NCBI GenBank assembly: GCA_028279215.1
Contig: JANQOF010000028.1
Span: 1-64,000 of the forward strand
Origin: Pirellulales bacterium
Lineage (GTDB): Bacteria; Planctomycetota; Planctomycetia; Pirellulales; Lacipirellulaceae
Length of the DNA stretch: 64,000 bases
Direction: 5' to 3'
This document shows, piece by piece, positions 54,483 to 63,870 of the stretch (position 1 is its first letter; each line of letters begins with the position of its first letter). A program made the position numbers and the translations under genes. The notes beneath the pieces were generated by a model, which made no database searches, was not told where the DNA came from, and saw only the letters and a list, made by a program, of their open reading frames with translations.

Positions 54483-55411
54483 TTAGCCGCGTGGCGCAGC
54501 CAATCGCTCGCCCCATTAGCCGCGCAGCACAGTCAAGCGCTCACTCAGCGCCGCGCACCTACCCTCCGCGACGATTCTCCCAGCAACTCGCGAAACTCCC
54601 TGTAGCTTCTCGGGTTGTATCTCCTGCAGCGTCAGACCGTTTGCCCAGTTGCGAAAGCGGAAGTAAGTGCGAATGTGTTGCTGGCGAGTCGTGCATTTCC
54701 CTCCAACCGCAGCCGGGCGGGTCGAAACGCCCCCGCACTAGTATCACCCGCTCGGTTGTGGTGGTTGAGCAGGCAGGGTGTCGATCAAGAGGTTGGCGAA
54801 ACCAACGCCAACTCCGCACCTTTCTGCGCACTTTTCGATTGAAAGTGAGCCACCCACTATGCTACGGTACATGAGCAAACCGGTCGGTTGGTTGAGTAGC
54901 GGCCGCGGGAGCGGATTGTCTGGTACCGCATGTGTTTGTGGGATGTGTTGGCCAACGAGGGTAGGGCTTTAGTCCCCCTACCGAAACCTCGAGTGCATCC
55001 TTCCACCTGCCCGACAATTCTTGCTGCGCGCGGAGTTGAGCCGCTCACCACCCCGGCGGACGTCCGCCGTTTTGTTAGGTGCTGGAGGTTGGGAGTTGGG
55101 GCCCTCACCCTAGCCCTCACCCAAAGGGAGATGGGAATCGGGTTGACCAAGTTCAATGGTGCCCTCAATTGTCCCTTCGCCACGCACCAACGGACAAAAT
55201 GGACATTTCAACTCCTCTTCGGAAATGAAAACATGCCGAGAAAAAATGAGAAAACAGAAATCGACAGGGACGATCGGGGGCGAATAAAGTCGCCTAGAAT
55301 CGTTTTTCGGTATTGGGGACAAAATGGACTTTTGTAATGATCCGATTCCAAGCCCTAATGACCAATTTGCTCGATGGGATCACTGGGCTAAGCGTCGCAG
55401 AGCGTCGCGAC
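54483..55411. other. Long intergenic region with repeats
   Basis: About 930 bp show no credible gene in any frame. It contains a hairpin ggtaggg/ccctacc (54960-54966, 54976-54982), the dispersed-repeat-like phrase ccctcaccctagccctcaccc near 55102, and two copies of ggacaaaatggac (55192-55204, 55317-55329). It may be the decayed remains of an inserted element or a repeat island. Confidence 0.5.
55192..55329. repeat. Direct repeat pair ggacaaaatggac
   Basis: Two exact 13-bp copies occur at 55192-55204 and 55317-55329, 125 bp apart, in an otherwise gene-free stretch. They could bound a small inserted segment or be the ends of an old duplication. Confidence 0.45.
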
Positions 55412-56251
55412 TTACTTGGTTGCGGTAGCTGGATCTTGGGCAATTTTGGGTGGGGGGATGTTGTTTGAGATTGGGGCATCGCCGGGCGTTTCGGCAAACA
55501 GTAATGGAGAGGCAAACGACGCTTCCTGGCCAAGCGCGATGGGTTCGTGTTCTTCTTCGTCGCCGCGTCCAACTGATAGCGGATTTTTGATTTCAGCACC
55601 GGCGAAGTTGGTGCCGTTGAAGATGGTGCCTTTCTGGAAAGGGCCGGCACCGGCGATCCAGAAGTTCTTTGCCGAGCTCTCGCTCATCGCCATTCCCGAT
55701 TGCCACACGGGCATTCCGGTCTCGCGGTGGTAAGCGAACACGGCCACCTTGGCCAACCCGCGTTGCTCCTGCCGCTTGGCGAAGGGTACCTCGGGAATGG
55801 CCGAAGGGACGAGTCCCTGTAGCGGCAGGAACTGCGGAACTTGCATCGCCGGTATACCAAACAAGAGGTTGTGATTGTCGGTACCGACCGCACCAGCACG
55901 CGCTTCGACGATGAACTCAGCGTCGGTCTTGTGCTCGCGGATGGTACATCCGCTCGCGAGCAGGTGTTGGCGCAAGCTACTCGACAAATACTGCCGATCG
56001 ACCACTGTGTTGAGAGCCTCATCTTCGAGGTAAACGCTTTGGCCGGCCAGCGCTCGGAAATTCACTTGCCCCACCGCCCGATCGATGGCATCGGACACTA
56101 GCAGTTGTTCGGTGGCCGTGCGGGAGGTCGAACTGGTGCGTGTGGTTCCGCAGCCAACCAGCAAGGCGACCGCCAGAAGCACGCAGCCCCGCGTAGCGCC
56201 TTTCAGCCATGTTTGGCGGCAAGGTTGCCGAGGTTGCGGAGTTCGAGACAT
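55412..56251 (-). CDS. Lipoprotein of unknown function
   Basis: This 279-residue protein has a lipobox (LLVGC, Cys 34) after a hydrophobic segment, so it is probably attached to the outer or inner membrane. Residues about 45-215 form a mixed domain (VNFRALAGQSVYLEDEAL, VEARAGAVGTDNHNLLFG) as in the planctomycete families of unknown function. The last 50 residues are polar and Pro-rich. Confidence 0.75.
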   Translation of the reverse strand: MSRTPQPRQPCRQTWLKGATRGCVLLAVALLVGCGTTRTSSTSRTATEQLLVSDAIDRAVGQVNFRALAGQSVYLEDEALNTVVDRQYLSSSLRQHLLASGCTIREHKTDAEFIVEARAGAVGTDNHNLLFGIPAMQVPQFLPLQGLVPSAIPEVPFAKRQEQRGLAKVAVFAYHRETGMPVWQSGMAMSESSAKNFWIAGAGPFQKGTIFNGTNFAGAEIKNPLSVGRGDEEEHEPIALGQEASFASPLLFAETPGDAPISNNIPPPKIAQDPATATK

Positions 56252-56438
56252 GAAAGGCGACGGGGTAGGCCGGCAGAAGCGTACGATTACGCCGGCGAAG
56301 TATAGCAGCGACGCCTACCCGACCAAGGGCAGTCCCCAGGATTGCTAGCATTATGAGGATTTGGGTGAAACTCGCCTGGCGTGATGCCAATAGAATCGCA
56401 TATTTGAGGATGCTTGCAGATCGAATTAAGGTGCCACG

Positions 56439-58058
56439 GTGGCTGAGCAATTCATCTACGAATTACTGATCGTCCTGACGTTCGGCTTGATTGCCGGACT
56501 GGTGAGTCGGCAGTTGCATGCACCTACGCTGGTTGGCTACCTGATCGCCGGCGGGATCCTCGGTCATGGTGCGCTGGGATGGGTTTCGCGTGAGACGATT
56601 GAGATCGAGTATTTGGCCGAAGCGGGCGTGTTCTTACTGCTGTTCTCAATTGGCCTTGAGTTCTCGCTCGACGACCTGCTTCGTATCGGCCGGCATTTGG
56701 TGGTGGGCGGCGCGTCTCAGATGCTGGCGTGTAGCCTGCCAGCCATCATTGCCCTGCGGATGATGGAATTCGCATGGCCCGCCGCAATACTGCTTGGCGC
56801 GGCGGTGGCGTTCAGTTCCACGGTGCTTGTGTTCAAGGCACTGAGTGAGGCTGGTCACGCTGGCACACCGCACGGTCGCCGCGCGATCGGCATCTTGCTA
56901 TTCCAGGATGCGGTCCTGGTTCCGCTGTTGTTGCTGACATCGATCCTCACCGGCGATCCGCCCACGCTGCTCGACTACCTATGGCTCGTAGCGAGTTCGA
57001 CGATTTTCATGATGGCGATCGTTGGGCTGCGGCGGCTGTTGGCCCGGTGGCTCGTGCCGATGCTGGCTGGTCACCGAAGCCCTGAACTGGTTGTACTATT
57101 CTCGCTCGTCGTGTTGGGCGCGGTGACGTTGTTCGCGCACGCATTGGAGTTGCCTCCGGCAGTTGGCGCGTTTGCCGCAGGGCTGACGCTAGGTGGCACA
57201 CGCTGGTCGGGCCAATTCGATGCACTCCTGTTGCCATTCCGCGAAACATTCGCGGCGGTATTCTTCGTATCCCTTGGATTGATGCTAAACCTCAGTCGAG
57301 TGGCTACCGAGCCCGTGTTGATATTCGGCGGCATTGCACTACTTGTATTGCTGAAGGCTGCGGCGGCCACCGCTGCGTTGTGGCTTACCAAACTACCGTG
57401 GCGTCACTCGCTAGGTATGGGGGTAGGACTTGCGCATGTGGGTGAGTTCGCGTTCGTGCTATTGTTGGTCGCGAACCACGCCGGGCTGATTTCTCGGACG
57501 TCGACCGAGCGGTTTGTGGCGATTGGCGTCGGCACACTCATCCTCTCGCCACTGCTTATGCAACGGGGACTCGCCTGGTCGCGGGCCACCACCGATACGG
57601 AGGAAGAGTATGAGAGAGCCACTGCCGACGATCGCGCCGCACCGCTTGGCAAAGCGCTAGTAATCGGACTTGGACCCGTGGGCAAGGCAGTCGCTTCGCA
57701 ACTCGAGACCACCGGTTACGAGCTGACGCTCATCGATCGCAGCCCGGTGAATGCCCACGCCCTTGCCCAACTAGGGGCGCATGTGCTGGCTGGTGACGCG
57801 ACGGAGGACAGTTTGCTGGACGCGGCGCGGACGGAGCAGTGCGAATTGATCGTAGTCTGTGTGCCTGACGACGAAGTGGCTTTGCGCGTGGTCGAGGCAA
57901 TTCGGCGACGCAATTCGACCGCCAAAGTGTTTGTTCGCTGCCGGTACGCTTCTACCGTTAGTGAACTAAAGCGTGCGGCTGCCGACGTTGCGGTAAGCGA
58001 AGAAGCAACCGCATCGCTGGAATTGCTCGCGAGAATCAGCGAGCTTAAGCGCGACTAG
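56439..58058 (+). CDS. CPA2 cation:proton antiporter with RCK/TrkA_N domain
   Basis: This 539-residue protein starts at GTG 56439 with aagg upstream. Residues about 5-385 hold roughly 12 transmembrane helices of the Kef/monovalent cation:proton antiporter-2 type (SIGLEFSLDDL, LLGAAVAFSSTVLVFKAL). A cytoplasmic NAD-binding domain follows (about 400-515; GKALVIGLGPVGKAVASQL, GDATEDSLLD). It exchanges K+ or Na+ for protons under nucleotide control. Confidence 0.9.
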   Translation: MAEQFIYELLIVLTFGLIAGLVSRQLHAPTLVGYLIAGGILGHGALGWVSRETIEIEYLAEAGVFLLLFSIGLEFSLDDLLRIGRHLVVGGASQMLACSLPAIIALRMMEFAWPAAILLGAAVAFSSTVLVFKALSEAGHAGTPHGRRAIGILLFQDAVLVPLLLLTSILTGDPPTLLDYLWLVASSTIFMMAIVGLRRLLARWLVPMLAGHRSPELVVLFSLVVLGAVTLFAHALELPPAVGAFAAGLTLGGTRWSGQFDALLLPFRETFAAVFFVSLGLMLNLSRVATEPVLIFGGIALLVLLKAAAATAALWLTKLPWRHSLGMGVGLAHVGEFAFVLLLVANHAGLISRTSTERFVAIGVGTLILSPLLMQRGLAWSRATTDTEEEYERATADDRAAPLGKALVIGLGPVGKAVASQLETTGYELTLIDRSPVNAHALAQLGAHVLAGDATEDSLLDAARTEQCELIVVCVPDDEVALRVVEAIRRRNSTAKVFVRCRYASTVSELKRAAADVAVSEEATASLELLARISELKRD

Positions 58059-58067
58059 CCCCAACAC

Positions 58068-58655
58068 CTAACTCAACAGCAATAACAGCAGATAGACAAT
58101 CAGTAACAGCATGCTCGACCCGAGGGCAATAGCGACTCGAACCTTGCGCTTTAGCTTGGTCTTTTGTTCGGGGCTCAACTTTCGCGGCGGGTCGGCCGGC
58201 GCTGGCTGCGATGTTGGTTTGGGATGTGGCGGTTCGGTAGGTGGTGGTTCGGTAGGTGGTGGTTCGGCTCGCTGGACGACCGGCGCTGGCTGCGGTACCG
58301 ATTCCACTGGCTTTGCGACCGGCAACGTCGGCTCAAGCATCGGTGCTGGTTGCGGTGTGGTAGGCTCCTCGACCGCAGCGGTCGAGGCTTTGGCTCGTAG
58401 GTGCCGAGGCCGATGCGTCTTTATTTCTGGGAAGGGCGCCTCAGGCTCAACGGCCGTTGGCATCATGCCGTCGGCGCTCGGAGGCGCCGGCGGCGATGCG
58501 ACAGGCGGTGCCGAGATAGGCGGCGCAGCGACCAAACTGCGTCCGCAGTGTGGGCAGGCGGCAGGCGCACCTTGGCCAACCAGACTGCCACAATGCGGAC
58601 ACGTCGGCTCAAGAATCGGAGGAGGTGGAGGTGGTCCTGGCATGTCTACTTCCAT
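58068..58655 (-). CDS. Double zinc-ribbon, tail-anchored protein
   Basis: This 195-residue protein has an N-terminal Cys4 zinc ribbon (C19, C22, C34, C37), a long Pro/Thr/Glu-rich linker, a basic stretch (KTKLKRKVR), and a C-terminal transmembrane helix (about 174-194) with almost no tail. The start is 58655 or, equally plausible, the ATG at 58643. It shares the CPxC ribbon plus membrane anchor plan with the pseudoprotease at 389-1519, though not sequence. Confidence 0.7.
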   Translation of the reverse strand: MEVDMPGPPPPPPILEPTCPHCGSLVGQGAPAACPHCGRSLVAAPPISAPPVASPPAPPSADGMMPTAVEPEAPFPEIKTHRPRHLRAKASTAAVEEPTTPQPAPMLEPTLPVAKPVESVPQPAPVVQRAEPPPTEPPPTEPPHPKPTSQPAPADPPRKLSPEQKTKLKRKVRVAIALGSSMLLLIVYLLLLLLS

Positions 58656-58688
58656 CCTAACTGGTCGGATGCGGCTCCCAAAGCGATA

Positions 58689-59312
58689 ATGGCCCCCACA
58701 ACCTCAAAACTCGCCCTCGATACCTTGTCTTTCGTTCGGGTACCGCCCTTGCCAAAAAAACACCGCAAATCGCCCAATCGGAACAAGCCGAAACCTGGAG
58801 CCCCTCGTTCGGCGGTTGCCATGGCGTTGACGCCAGCCGGCGACGCTTGGGTACTCCAGCATCCGCGCTGTGCGCGAGATCGCGCTGAGGATATCGAGGA
58901 AGTGCGAATGATGATCGAAGCGGGGGAATTGGACGTGGCGCAGGACGAGCTTCGCTGGTTAGTCTCAGGGTGTAGCGATTGTGTGGACGCCCACTTCCTG
59001 CTGGGCGAGGTTGCGCTCGCAAATGCGAACGACATACCGCTGGCTCGTGGCCACTTCGGCTATGCGTATCAGCTAGGTCTGCGTGCGTGGGGGCGGGCGG
59101 GCGAGCCAGTTCCAGTGCCCTATTCCCAACTCGCGAATCGAACGTTTCACCAAGCCGGGCGAGGCTTAGCGTGGTGTTTGGAGAAGCTTGGCAAGCAGAC
59201 GATGGCCGACGAAGTGGTCGCGACTCTTTGCCGCCTGGACCCGCTCGATCCGCTCGGAACAAAGCAGATGCTCGGAGAGTTACGCAACGATGGCTCGCTG
59301 CCGATCGTGTAG
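58689..59312 (+). CDS. TPR-like protein
   Basis: This 207-residue protein starts near ATG 58689; longer frames overlap the divergent gene and read as Arg-rich noise. It has a short Lys/Pro-rich head, then helical repeats (EVRMMIEAGELDVAQDELRW, AHFLLGEVALAN, HFGYAYQLGLRAW, GRGLAWCLEKLGKQ) that look like tetratricopeptides. Function is unknown. It is convergent with the NUDIX gene, 9 bp apart. Confidence 0.65.
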   Translation: MAPTTSKLALDTLSFVRVPPLPKKHRKSPNRNKPKPGAPRSAVAMALTPAGDAWVLQHPRCARDRAEDIEEVRMMIEAGELDVAQDELRWLVSGCSDCVDAHFLLGEVALANANDIPLARGHFGYAYQLGLRAWGRAGEPVPVPYSQLANRTFHQAGRGLAWCLEKLGKQTMADEVVATLCRLDPLDPLGTKQMLGELRNDGSLPIV

Positions 59313-59321
59313 TGCGCCGGA

Positions 59322-59873
59322 CTAGGAACGGTTAACCGCCTGATTCGCCAAGTGAATAGCAGCAAGCAATTTGAGATCCGCACCAACTCCGCCCGCAAGC
59401 TTCGTGGCCAGCCAAGCGTCGGCCTCGCGAATCGGAACTTCATACACAACGATCGACTCGGTATCGTCTCCCCCGCCGGGTGCGGTCTTTCGCGCATCCT
59501 CGGCCAAGAACAGGGTAATTGCTTCGTCGGTAAGTCCGGGCGAAGAGTAGCCTTGTACGAGCTGCGTCCATCGCTCCGACTGATACCCTGTTTCTTCAAG
59601 CAGTTCCCGCTGTGCGGCCACCAGCAGGTCCTCATCCACCAAATCGGATTGGTCGCCGACGAGCCCCGCTGGTATTTCGATCACTCGCCTTCCGGCAGGG
59701 ATGCGGAATTGCTCAACCAGCACGATTCGTTCGTCGGGAGTGATCGCAACAATGCCAACGGCTCCCGTCGCCAAAGTCCGAGTTGCATATTCCCAATGGC
59801 CGCAGGCGATCAACTGCAAATGTTCTCCACGATGCAAGCAGACCTTATCCGGCAGTTGGGCGTCGACCGACAT
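59322..59873 (-). CDS. NUDIX hydrolase, ADP-ribose pyrophosphatase-like
   Basis: This 183-residue protein has the NUDIX box [15 protein letters not shown]; the preceding Gly of the box is displaced by a two-residue insertion (GDQSDLVDE). [10 protein letters not shown] and [12 protein letters not shown] fit the ADP-ribose pyrophosphatase group. It hydrolyses ADP-ribose or related compounds. It is divergent from egtB. Confidence 0.85.
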   Translation of the reverse strand: MSVDAQLPDKVCLHRGEHLQLIACGHWEYATRTLATGAVGIVAITPDERIVLVEQFRIPAGRRVIEIPAGLVGDQSDLVDEDLLVAAQRELLEETGYQSERWTQLVQGYSSPGLTDEAITLFLAEDARKTAPGGGDDTESIVVYEVPIREADAWLATKLAGGVGADLKLLAAIHLANQAVNRS

Positions 59874-59984
59874 GATGCCATTCCTCGAAAACAGGCATTA
59901 GACCGAGCAAGCAGCCGAAACGCAATGTACTTGATAAAGCAGCTTTTGCGGCGGACGTATGGTGGTCGTAGGGGCGCAGGTGGG

Positions 59985-59990
59985 TATAAT
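59985..59990 (+). promoter_or_regulatory. Extended -10 element of the egtB promoter
   Basis: A perfect TATAAT follows gtggg. No good -35 hexamer is seen 16-18 bp upstream. It implies transcription from about 59,997, so egtB translation must start after that point. Confidence 0.45.
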
Positions 59991-60041
59991 CATCATCTCA
60001 GTCGTTCGAACACGCCGGGTACGCAGCGCGAGGAGTGCGTC

Positions 60042-61325
60042 ATTTCTTCACCATCCGTCGAATGCTCCACCGGATTGGAATCAGGCAGTTTGAGCGAGCG
60101 ATACCGCTCGGTCCGATCGACGTCTGAGCAGATCTGCAAGCCGCTCACGCCAGAAGATTGCGTCATTCAATCAATGCCCGATGCGAGCCCCATCCGCTGG
60201 CATCTGGCTCACACAACGTGGTTCTTCGAGACATTCGTACTGAAGCCGAACGTGCCCGGTTACGAGCCTTTTCACCCCGCGTTCGAGTACCTCTTCAATT
60301 CCTACTACAACAATGTTGGCGAACAGTTCCCACGTCCGAAACGTGGCCTGTTGTCGCGTCCCGGGCTCTCGGACGTCTTCGACTACCGCCACGCGGTCGA
60401 CCGGGCGATCGCCAACCTGTTCGACCGCGGCGGCGACGAGCACACCGATCTTGAGTCGATTGTCGAGTTGGGGCTGCACCACGAGCAACAGCATCAGGAG
60501 TTGATGCTGACGGATCTCAAGCACCTATTTTTCTGCAATCCGCTCTTCCCCTGCTATGAACCTCGAGCAACCGATTTTTCCATCACTACTTCGGAGATTC
60601 AGTGGGTCACCGGTGCCGAAGGCGTTCGGTCGATTGGGCACGAGGGGGCCAGCTTTGCCTACGACAATGAAGGGCCGCGCCACGAAGTGCTCGTTCACCC
60701 GCACGAACTGTCGTCCCGTTTGGTAACCTGTCGCGAGTTTCTTGAGTTCATGTCCGATGGTGGTTATCGCCGTCCCGAGTTGTGGTTGTCGCTGGGCTGG
60801 CAGACGCGGACGGAACACGGCTGGCAAGCGCCGCTTTATTGGCACCAAGTCGACGGCGAGTGGCGCAGGTTCTCGCTGGCGGGGTTGGAGTCTGTGAATC
60901 CTGCAGAGCCTGTTTGCCATGTGAGCTACTTTGAAGCGGATGCGTTCGCTCGTTGGGCGTCGTGCCGTTTGCCAACAGAGCAAGAGTGGGAACTCATGGC
61001 GAGCGATTGCCCGGCCACCGAGGCAGACAACTTCCTCGAGGCGGGGCATCTGCATCCCGCGCCTGCCACGTCCAACGATCACGAACTTCCAAAGCAAGTG
61101 TTCGGTGATGTTTGGGAATGGACCTCCAGTCCCTATATCGCCTATCCCGGATACCAGCCTCCCGAGGGTGCCATCGGCGAGTACAACGGCAAGTTCATGT
61201 GCAATCAACAAGTATTGCGTGGAGGGTCGTGTGCGTCGTCCCGCTCGCACCTTCGAGCAACTTATCGCAACTTCTTCCCTCCGGAAGCCCGGTGGCAATT
61301 CAGCGGCATCCGTCTTGCGCGGTAA
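60042..61325 (+). CDS. egtB: Ergothioneine biosynthesis protein EgtB
   Basis: This is about 427 residues. No ATG, GTG or TTG has a ribosome site in the right place. ATT 60042 has gcgaggag six bases upstream and gives the family-like N-terminus; TTG 60075 is the alternative. It has a DinB-like N-terminus with [11 protein letters not shown] and iron-binding HHEQQHQEL, then an FGE-sulfatase domain ending in [11 protein letters not shown] and [13 protein letters not shown]. EgtB joins a thiol to hercynine with O2 and a non-heme iron. egtD follows 45 bp later. Confidence 0.9.
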   Translation: MSSPSVECSTGLESGSLSERYRSVRSTSEQICKPLTPEDCVIQSMPDASPIRWHLAHTTWFFETFVLKPNVPGYEPFHPAFEYLFNSYYNNVGEQFPRPKRGLLSRPGLSDVFDYRHAVDRAIANLFDRGGDEHTDLESIVELGLHHEQQHQELMLTDLKHLFFCNPLFPCYEPRATDFSITTSEIQWVTGAEGVRSIGHEGASFAYDNEGPRHEVLVHPHELSSRLVTCREFLEFMSDGGYRRPELWLSLGWQTRTEHGWQAPLYWHQVDGEWRRFSLAGLESVNPAEPVCHVSYFEADAFARWASCRLPTEQEWELMASDCPATEADNFLEAGHLHPAPATSNDHELPKQVFGDVWEWTSSPYIAYPGYQPPEGAIGEYNGKFMCNQQVLRGGSCASSRSHLRATYRNFFPPEARWQFSGIRLAR

Positions 61326-61369
61326 TCGTTCGTTGTTCAATCGCGCTCAACCAAACCTCAAACGGCCCC

Positions 61370-62329
61370 ATGCCAGCTCAGCTTACCTCTGAACCCACCG
61401 TTCAAGATCAGTTTCGCCGCGACGTTCTCGACGGATTGCGAGCCAAACCGAAACACCTGCCAAGCAAGTACTTCTACGATCGGCAGGGCAGCGTGCTGTT
61501 TGATCGCATCTGTGAACTTCCAGAGTACTATCCCACGCGCGCCGAACTCGCCATTATGCGGCAACACGCCGAGGAGATGGCCCATTGCATCGGATCGCAC
61601 GGGATGATCATCGAACTCGGAAGCGGTAGTAGCATCAAGATCGGATTGCTGCTTCGTCACGTGCCGCGACCTACGTGCTACGTGCCGATCGATATCTCTG
61701 GCGAGCATCTGCAAGAGGCAGCCGACCGGATCGCTCGTAAGTTCACCGACGTCGAAGTTTGTCCGCTTCATGCCGACTTCAGTGGTGAGATCAAGCTTCC
61801 TGAAGTCGTCACCAGTGTTGAAAGGCGGGTCGTGTACTTCCCAGGTTCGACGATTGGTAATTTCCGTCCTGCGGCAGCTCGCGATCTGCTGACGCGCATC
61901 GCAACGATGGTCGGGCCGGGAGGCGGTCTTTTGATTGGTTTCGACTTGGTGAAGCGAAGGGATATTCTGGAGCGAGCGTACGACGACGCCCAGCAAGTGA
62001 CTGCCGCATTCAACAAGAATCTGCTCCGCCGCATCAATCGTGAACTGGACGGCGACTTCCGCCTGGCGGAGTTCTCGCACCGAGCCATTTACAACGCGAC
62101 TCACGACCGCATTGAAATGCACCTGGTAAGCGACAGCAATCAAACCGTGTCGATTGGCGATGCACAAGTCGGGTTCTCCTCAGGCGAGAGTATTTGCACC
62201 GAACTGTCGCATAAGTACCGCATCGAGTCGTTCAATCAGCTCGCGGCCCAAGCAGGGTTTTCGGTTGGGCGTGTGTGGACCGATTCGGACAATCACTTTG
62301 CCGTCGCGTATTACTCCATTGAGGAATAG
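61370..62329 (+). CDS. egtD: L-histidine N-alpha-methyltransferase EgtD
   Basis: This 319-residue protein has the usual length; its start at 61370 is supported by family alignment (MPAQLTSEPTVQDQFRRDV). The SAM site IIELGSGSSIKIGLLL, the block YVPIDISGEHL and the histidine-site region GSTIGNF are present. It trimethylates histidine to hercynine, which EgtB then uses. No egtA, egtC or egtE is adjacent, so the donor for EgtB may be cysteine. Confidence 0.95.
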   Translation: MPAQLTSEPTVQDQFRRDVLDGLRAKPKHLPSKYFYDRQGSVLFDRICELPEYYPTRAELAIMRQHAEEMAHCIGSHGMIIELGSGSSIKIGLLLRHVPRPTCYVPIDISGEHLQEAADRIARKFTDVEVCPLHADFSGEIKLPEVVTSVERRVVYFPGSTIGNFRPAAARDLLTRIATMVGPGGGLLIGFDLVKRRDILERAYDDAQQVTAAFNKNLLRRINRELDGDFRLAEFSHRAIYNATHDRIEMHLVSDSNQTVSIGDAQVGFSSGESICTELSHKYRIESFNQLAAQAGFSVGRVWTDSDNHFAVAYYSIEE

Positions 62330-62341
62330 AGGCACGCCTCT
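62328..62341. terminator. Short hairpin between egtD and the flavoprotein gene
   Basis: The arms agaggc and gcctct pair around two bases, between convergent genes. It is short and has no U-tract, so its role is uncertain. Confidence 0.3.
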
Positions 62342-62355
62342 GGTATTCGGTCGCA

Positions 62356-63867
62356 CTACTTGGTCCATTGCAACCACTTTGAGAAGAGTGACTGCACTAG
62401 CGGTGTCAAACGCGTCCGATTGTATTGGTCGCCAACCTTTCGAATGGCATCGGCCTGTGTCGGGTACGGATGGATCGTGCGCGCGATCTTTCCCAAACCA
62501 ATGTTGTTTGTCATTGCAAGAGTGACCTCCGCGATCATATCCCCTGCGTGCTCGGCCACAATCGTTGCACCGATGATTCGGTCGGTTCCCTTCTTGACGA
62601 GTATCTTTACAAAGCCTTTGTCCTCACCGTCGAGCACTGCGCGGTCAACTTCGCTCAACGGCTGCGTAAAGGCGTCGAGTTCTACGCCCTGCTCGCTGGC
62701 CTGCCGTTCCGAAAGCCCAACGCGCGCAATTTCGGGCGAGGTGTACGTGCACCAAGGAATCGTGAGTCGAGAAGCCCTCGCTCTGCCTCGAAAGAGTGCA
62801 TTCTGGATGACGATCCGGGCCATGAAGTCGGCGGCATGCGTGAACTTAAGTGGCGAACAGATATCTCCCGCGGCGTATACCCGCGGATTGCTGGTGCGGA
62901 GGTGGTCGTCCACCTTCACCCCCTTCGTATCGTATTCGATGCCGAGCCTCTCCAAGCCAAGATGCTCGACATTCGGGGTACGCCCCACCGCTATGAGTAA
63001 TTGATCGACGGACTGATCAACATGGTTGCCATCGGAATCGACGGATAGTCGAATTGAATCGCCAGAACTGACGGAGAGCTCTCTTCCGCAGCAATGCAGT
63101 CGGACTCCGTCCGCGATCATCGACTGTTCGACAAGTTCAGATGCCTCGCGGTCTTCCCGAGGTAGCACTCCGTGCTCGGCCTCGATCAGGTGAACTTCTG
63201 CCCCAAGTCGGGCGAACGACTGGGCCATTTCGCAGCCAATCGGTCCAGCCCCGACAACGCCTAGCCTCTTAGGCAACTCGGTTAACGAGAACAAGGTTTC
63301 GTTCGTCAGGTAATCGACGGAGTCGAGGCCCGGTATGCTTGGCGCAGCGGCGCGTGTGCCCGTGGCGATCACTGCCCGTGTAAACTCAAGCTTGGTGCCT
63401 TCGACGTCGACGCTACTCGAATCGGCGAACGTTGCCGAACCCAGGTAGACGTCGACACCCAGCTTCCGAAATCGCTCGGCCGAGTCGTTCGGACTAATCG
63501 CTGCTCGCAATCGGCGCATACGCTCCATGACGGTGGCGAAGGAGATGTCGGGTGCAGCCGTAAGTTCAATTCCGAACTCACCCGCTCGCCTGACCCTAGC
63601 CGCAGCCTTTGCGGCGCTGATGATGGCTTTCGATGGCACACAGCCCACGTTCAGGCAATCGCCTCCCATCAAGCCCCGTTCGATCAGCGCAACCTTCGCG
63701 CCAAGCCCCGCGGCACCTGCAGCAGTAACGAGCCCGGCTGTTCCCGCACCAATCACGATCAGGTTGTATCGACCGGTGGGCTTAGGGTTCAACCAGTCGG
63801 GTGGGTGGACGTTCGCCCCGAGCTGCCGGTTAAAGTCGTCGTGTGGGAGTAGAGCGGCGTGTTGCAT
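62356..63867 (-). CDS. Mercuric-reductase-like pyridine nucleotide-disulfide oxidoreductase
   Basis: This 503-residue flavoprotein has FAD site NLIVIGAGTAGLVTAAGA, redox disulfide GGDCLNVGCVPSK, NAD site LGVVGAGPIGCEMAQ, and interface HPYPTQADA. It resembles proteins annotated as mercuric reductase, but the C-terminal vicinal Cys pair that delivers Hg(II) is absent (end SKWLQWTK), and there is no N-terminal heavy-metal domain. Mercury reduction is therefore doubtful. It starts three bases after the stop of the next gene and is co-transcribed with it. Confidence 0.85.
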   Translation of the reverse strand: MQHAALLPHDDFNRQLGANVHPPDWLNPKPTGRYNLIVIGAGTAGLVTAAGAAGLGAKVALIERGLMGGDCLNVGCVPSKAIISAAKAAARVRRAGEFGIELTAAPDISFATVMERMRRLRAAISPNDSAERFRKLGVDVYLGSATFADSSSVDVEGTKLEFTRAVIATGTRAAAPSIPGLDSVDYLTNETLFSLTELPKRLGVVGAGPIGCEMAQSFARLGAEVHLIEAEHGVLPREDREASELVEQSMIADGVRLHCCGRELSVSSGDSIRLSVDSDGNHVDQSVDQLLIAVGRTPNVEHLGLERLGIEYDTKGVKVDDHLRTSNPRVYAAGDICSPLKFTHAADFMARIVIQNALFRGRARASRLTIPWCTYTSPEIARVGLSERQASEQGVELDAFTQPLSEVDRAVLDGEDKGFVKILVKKGTDRIIGATIVAEHAGDMIAEVTLAMTNNIGLGKIARTIHPYPTQADAIRKVGDQYNRTRLTPLVQSLFSKWLQWTK

Positions 63868-63870
63868 GAG

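Noticed and set aside
54491-55337. Short open frames in the 54.5-55.4 kb gap
   Set aside because: None has recognisable protein features, and the frames are broken across the repeats.
58111-58689. Plus-strand Gly-rich open frame
   Set aside because: It is antisense to the Pro-rich linker of the tail-anchored zinc-ribbon protein and has no ribosome site or family character.
60061-60117. TTG 60075 as the egtB start
   Set aside because: It has no ribosome site, whereas ATT 60042 has a strong one; I kept it only as an alternative.
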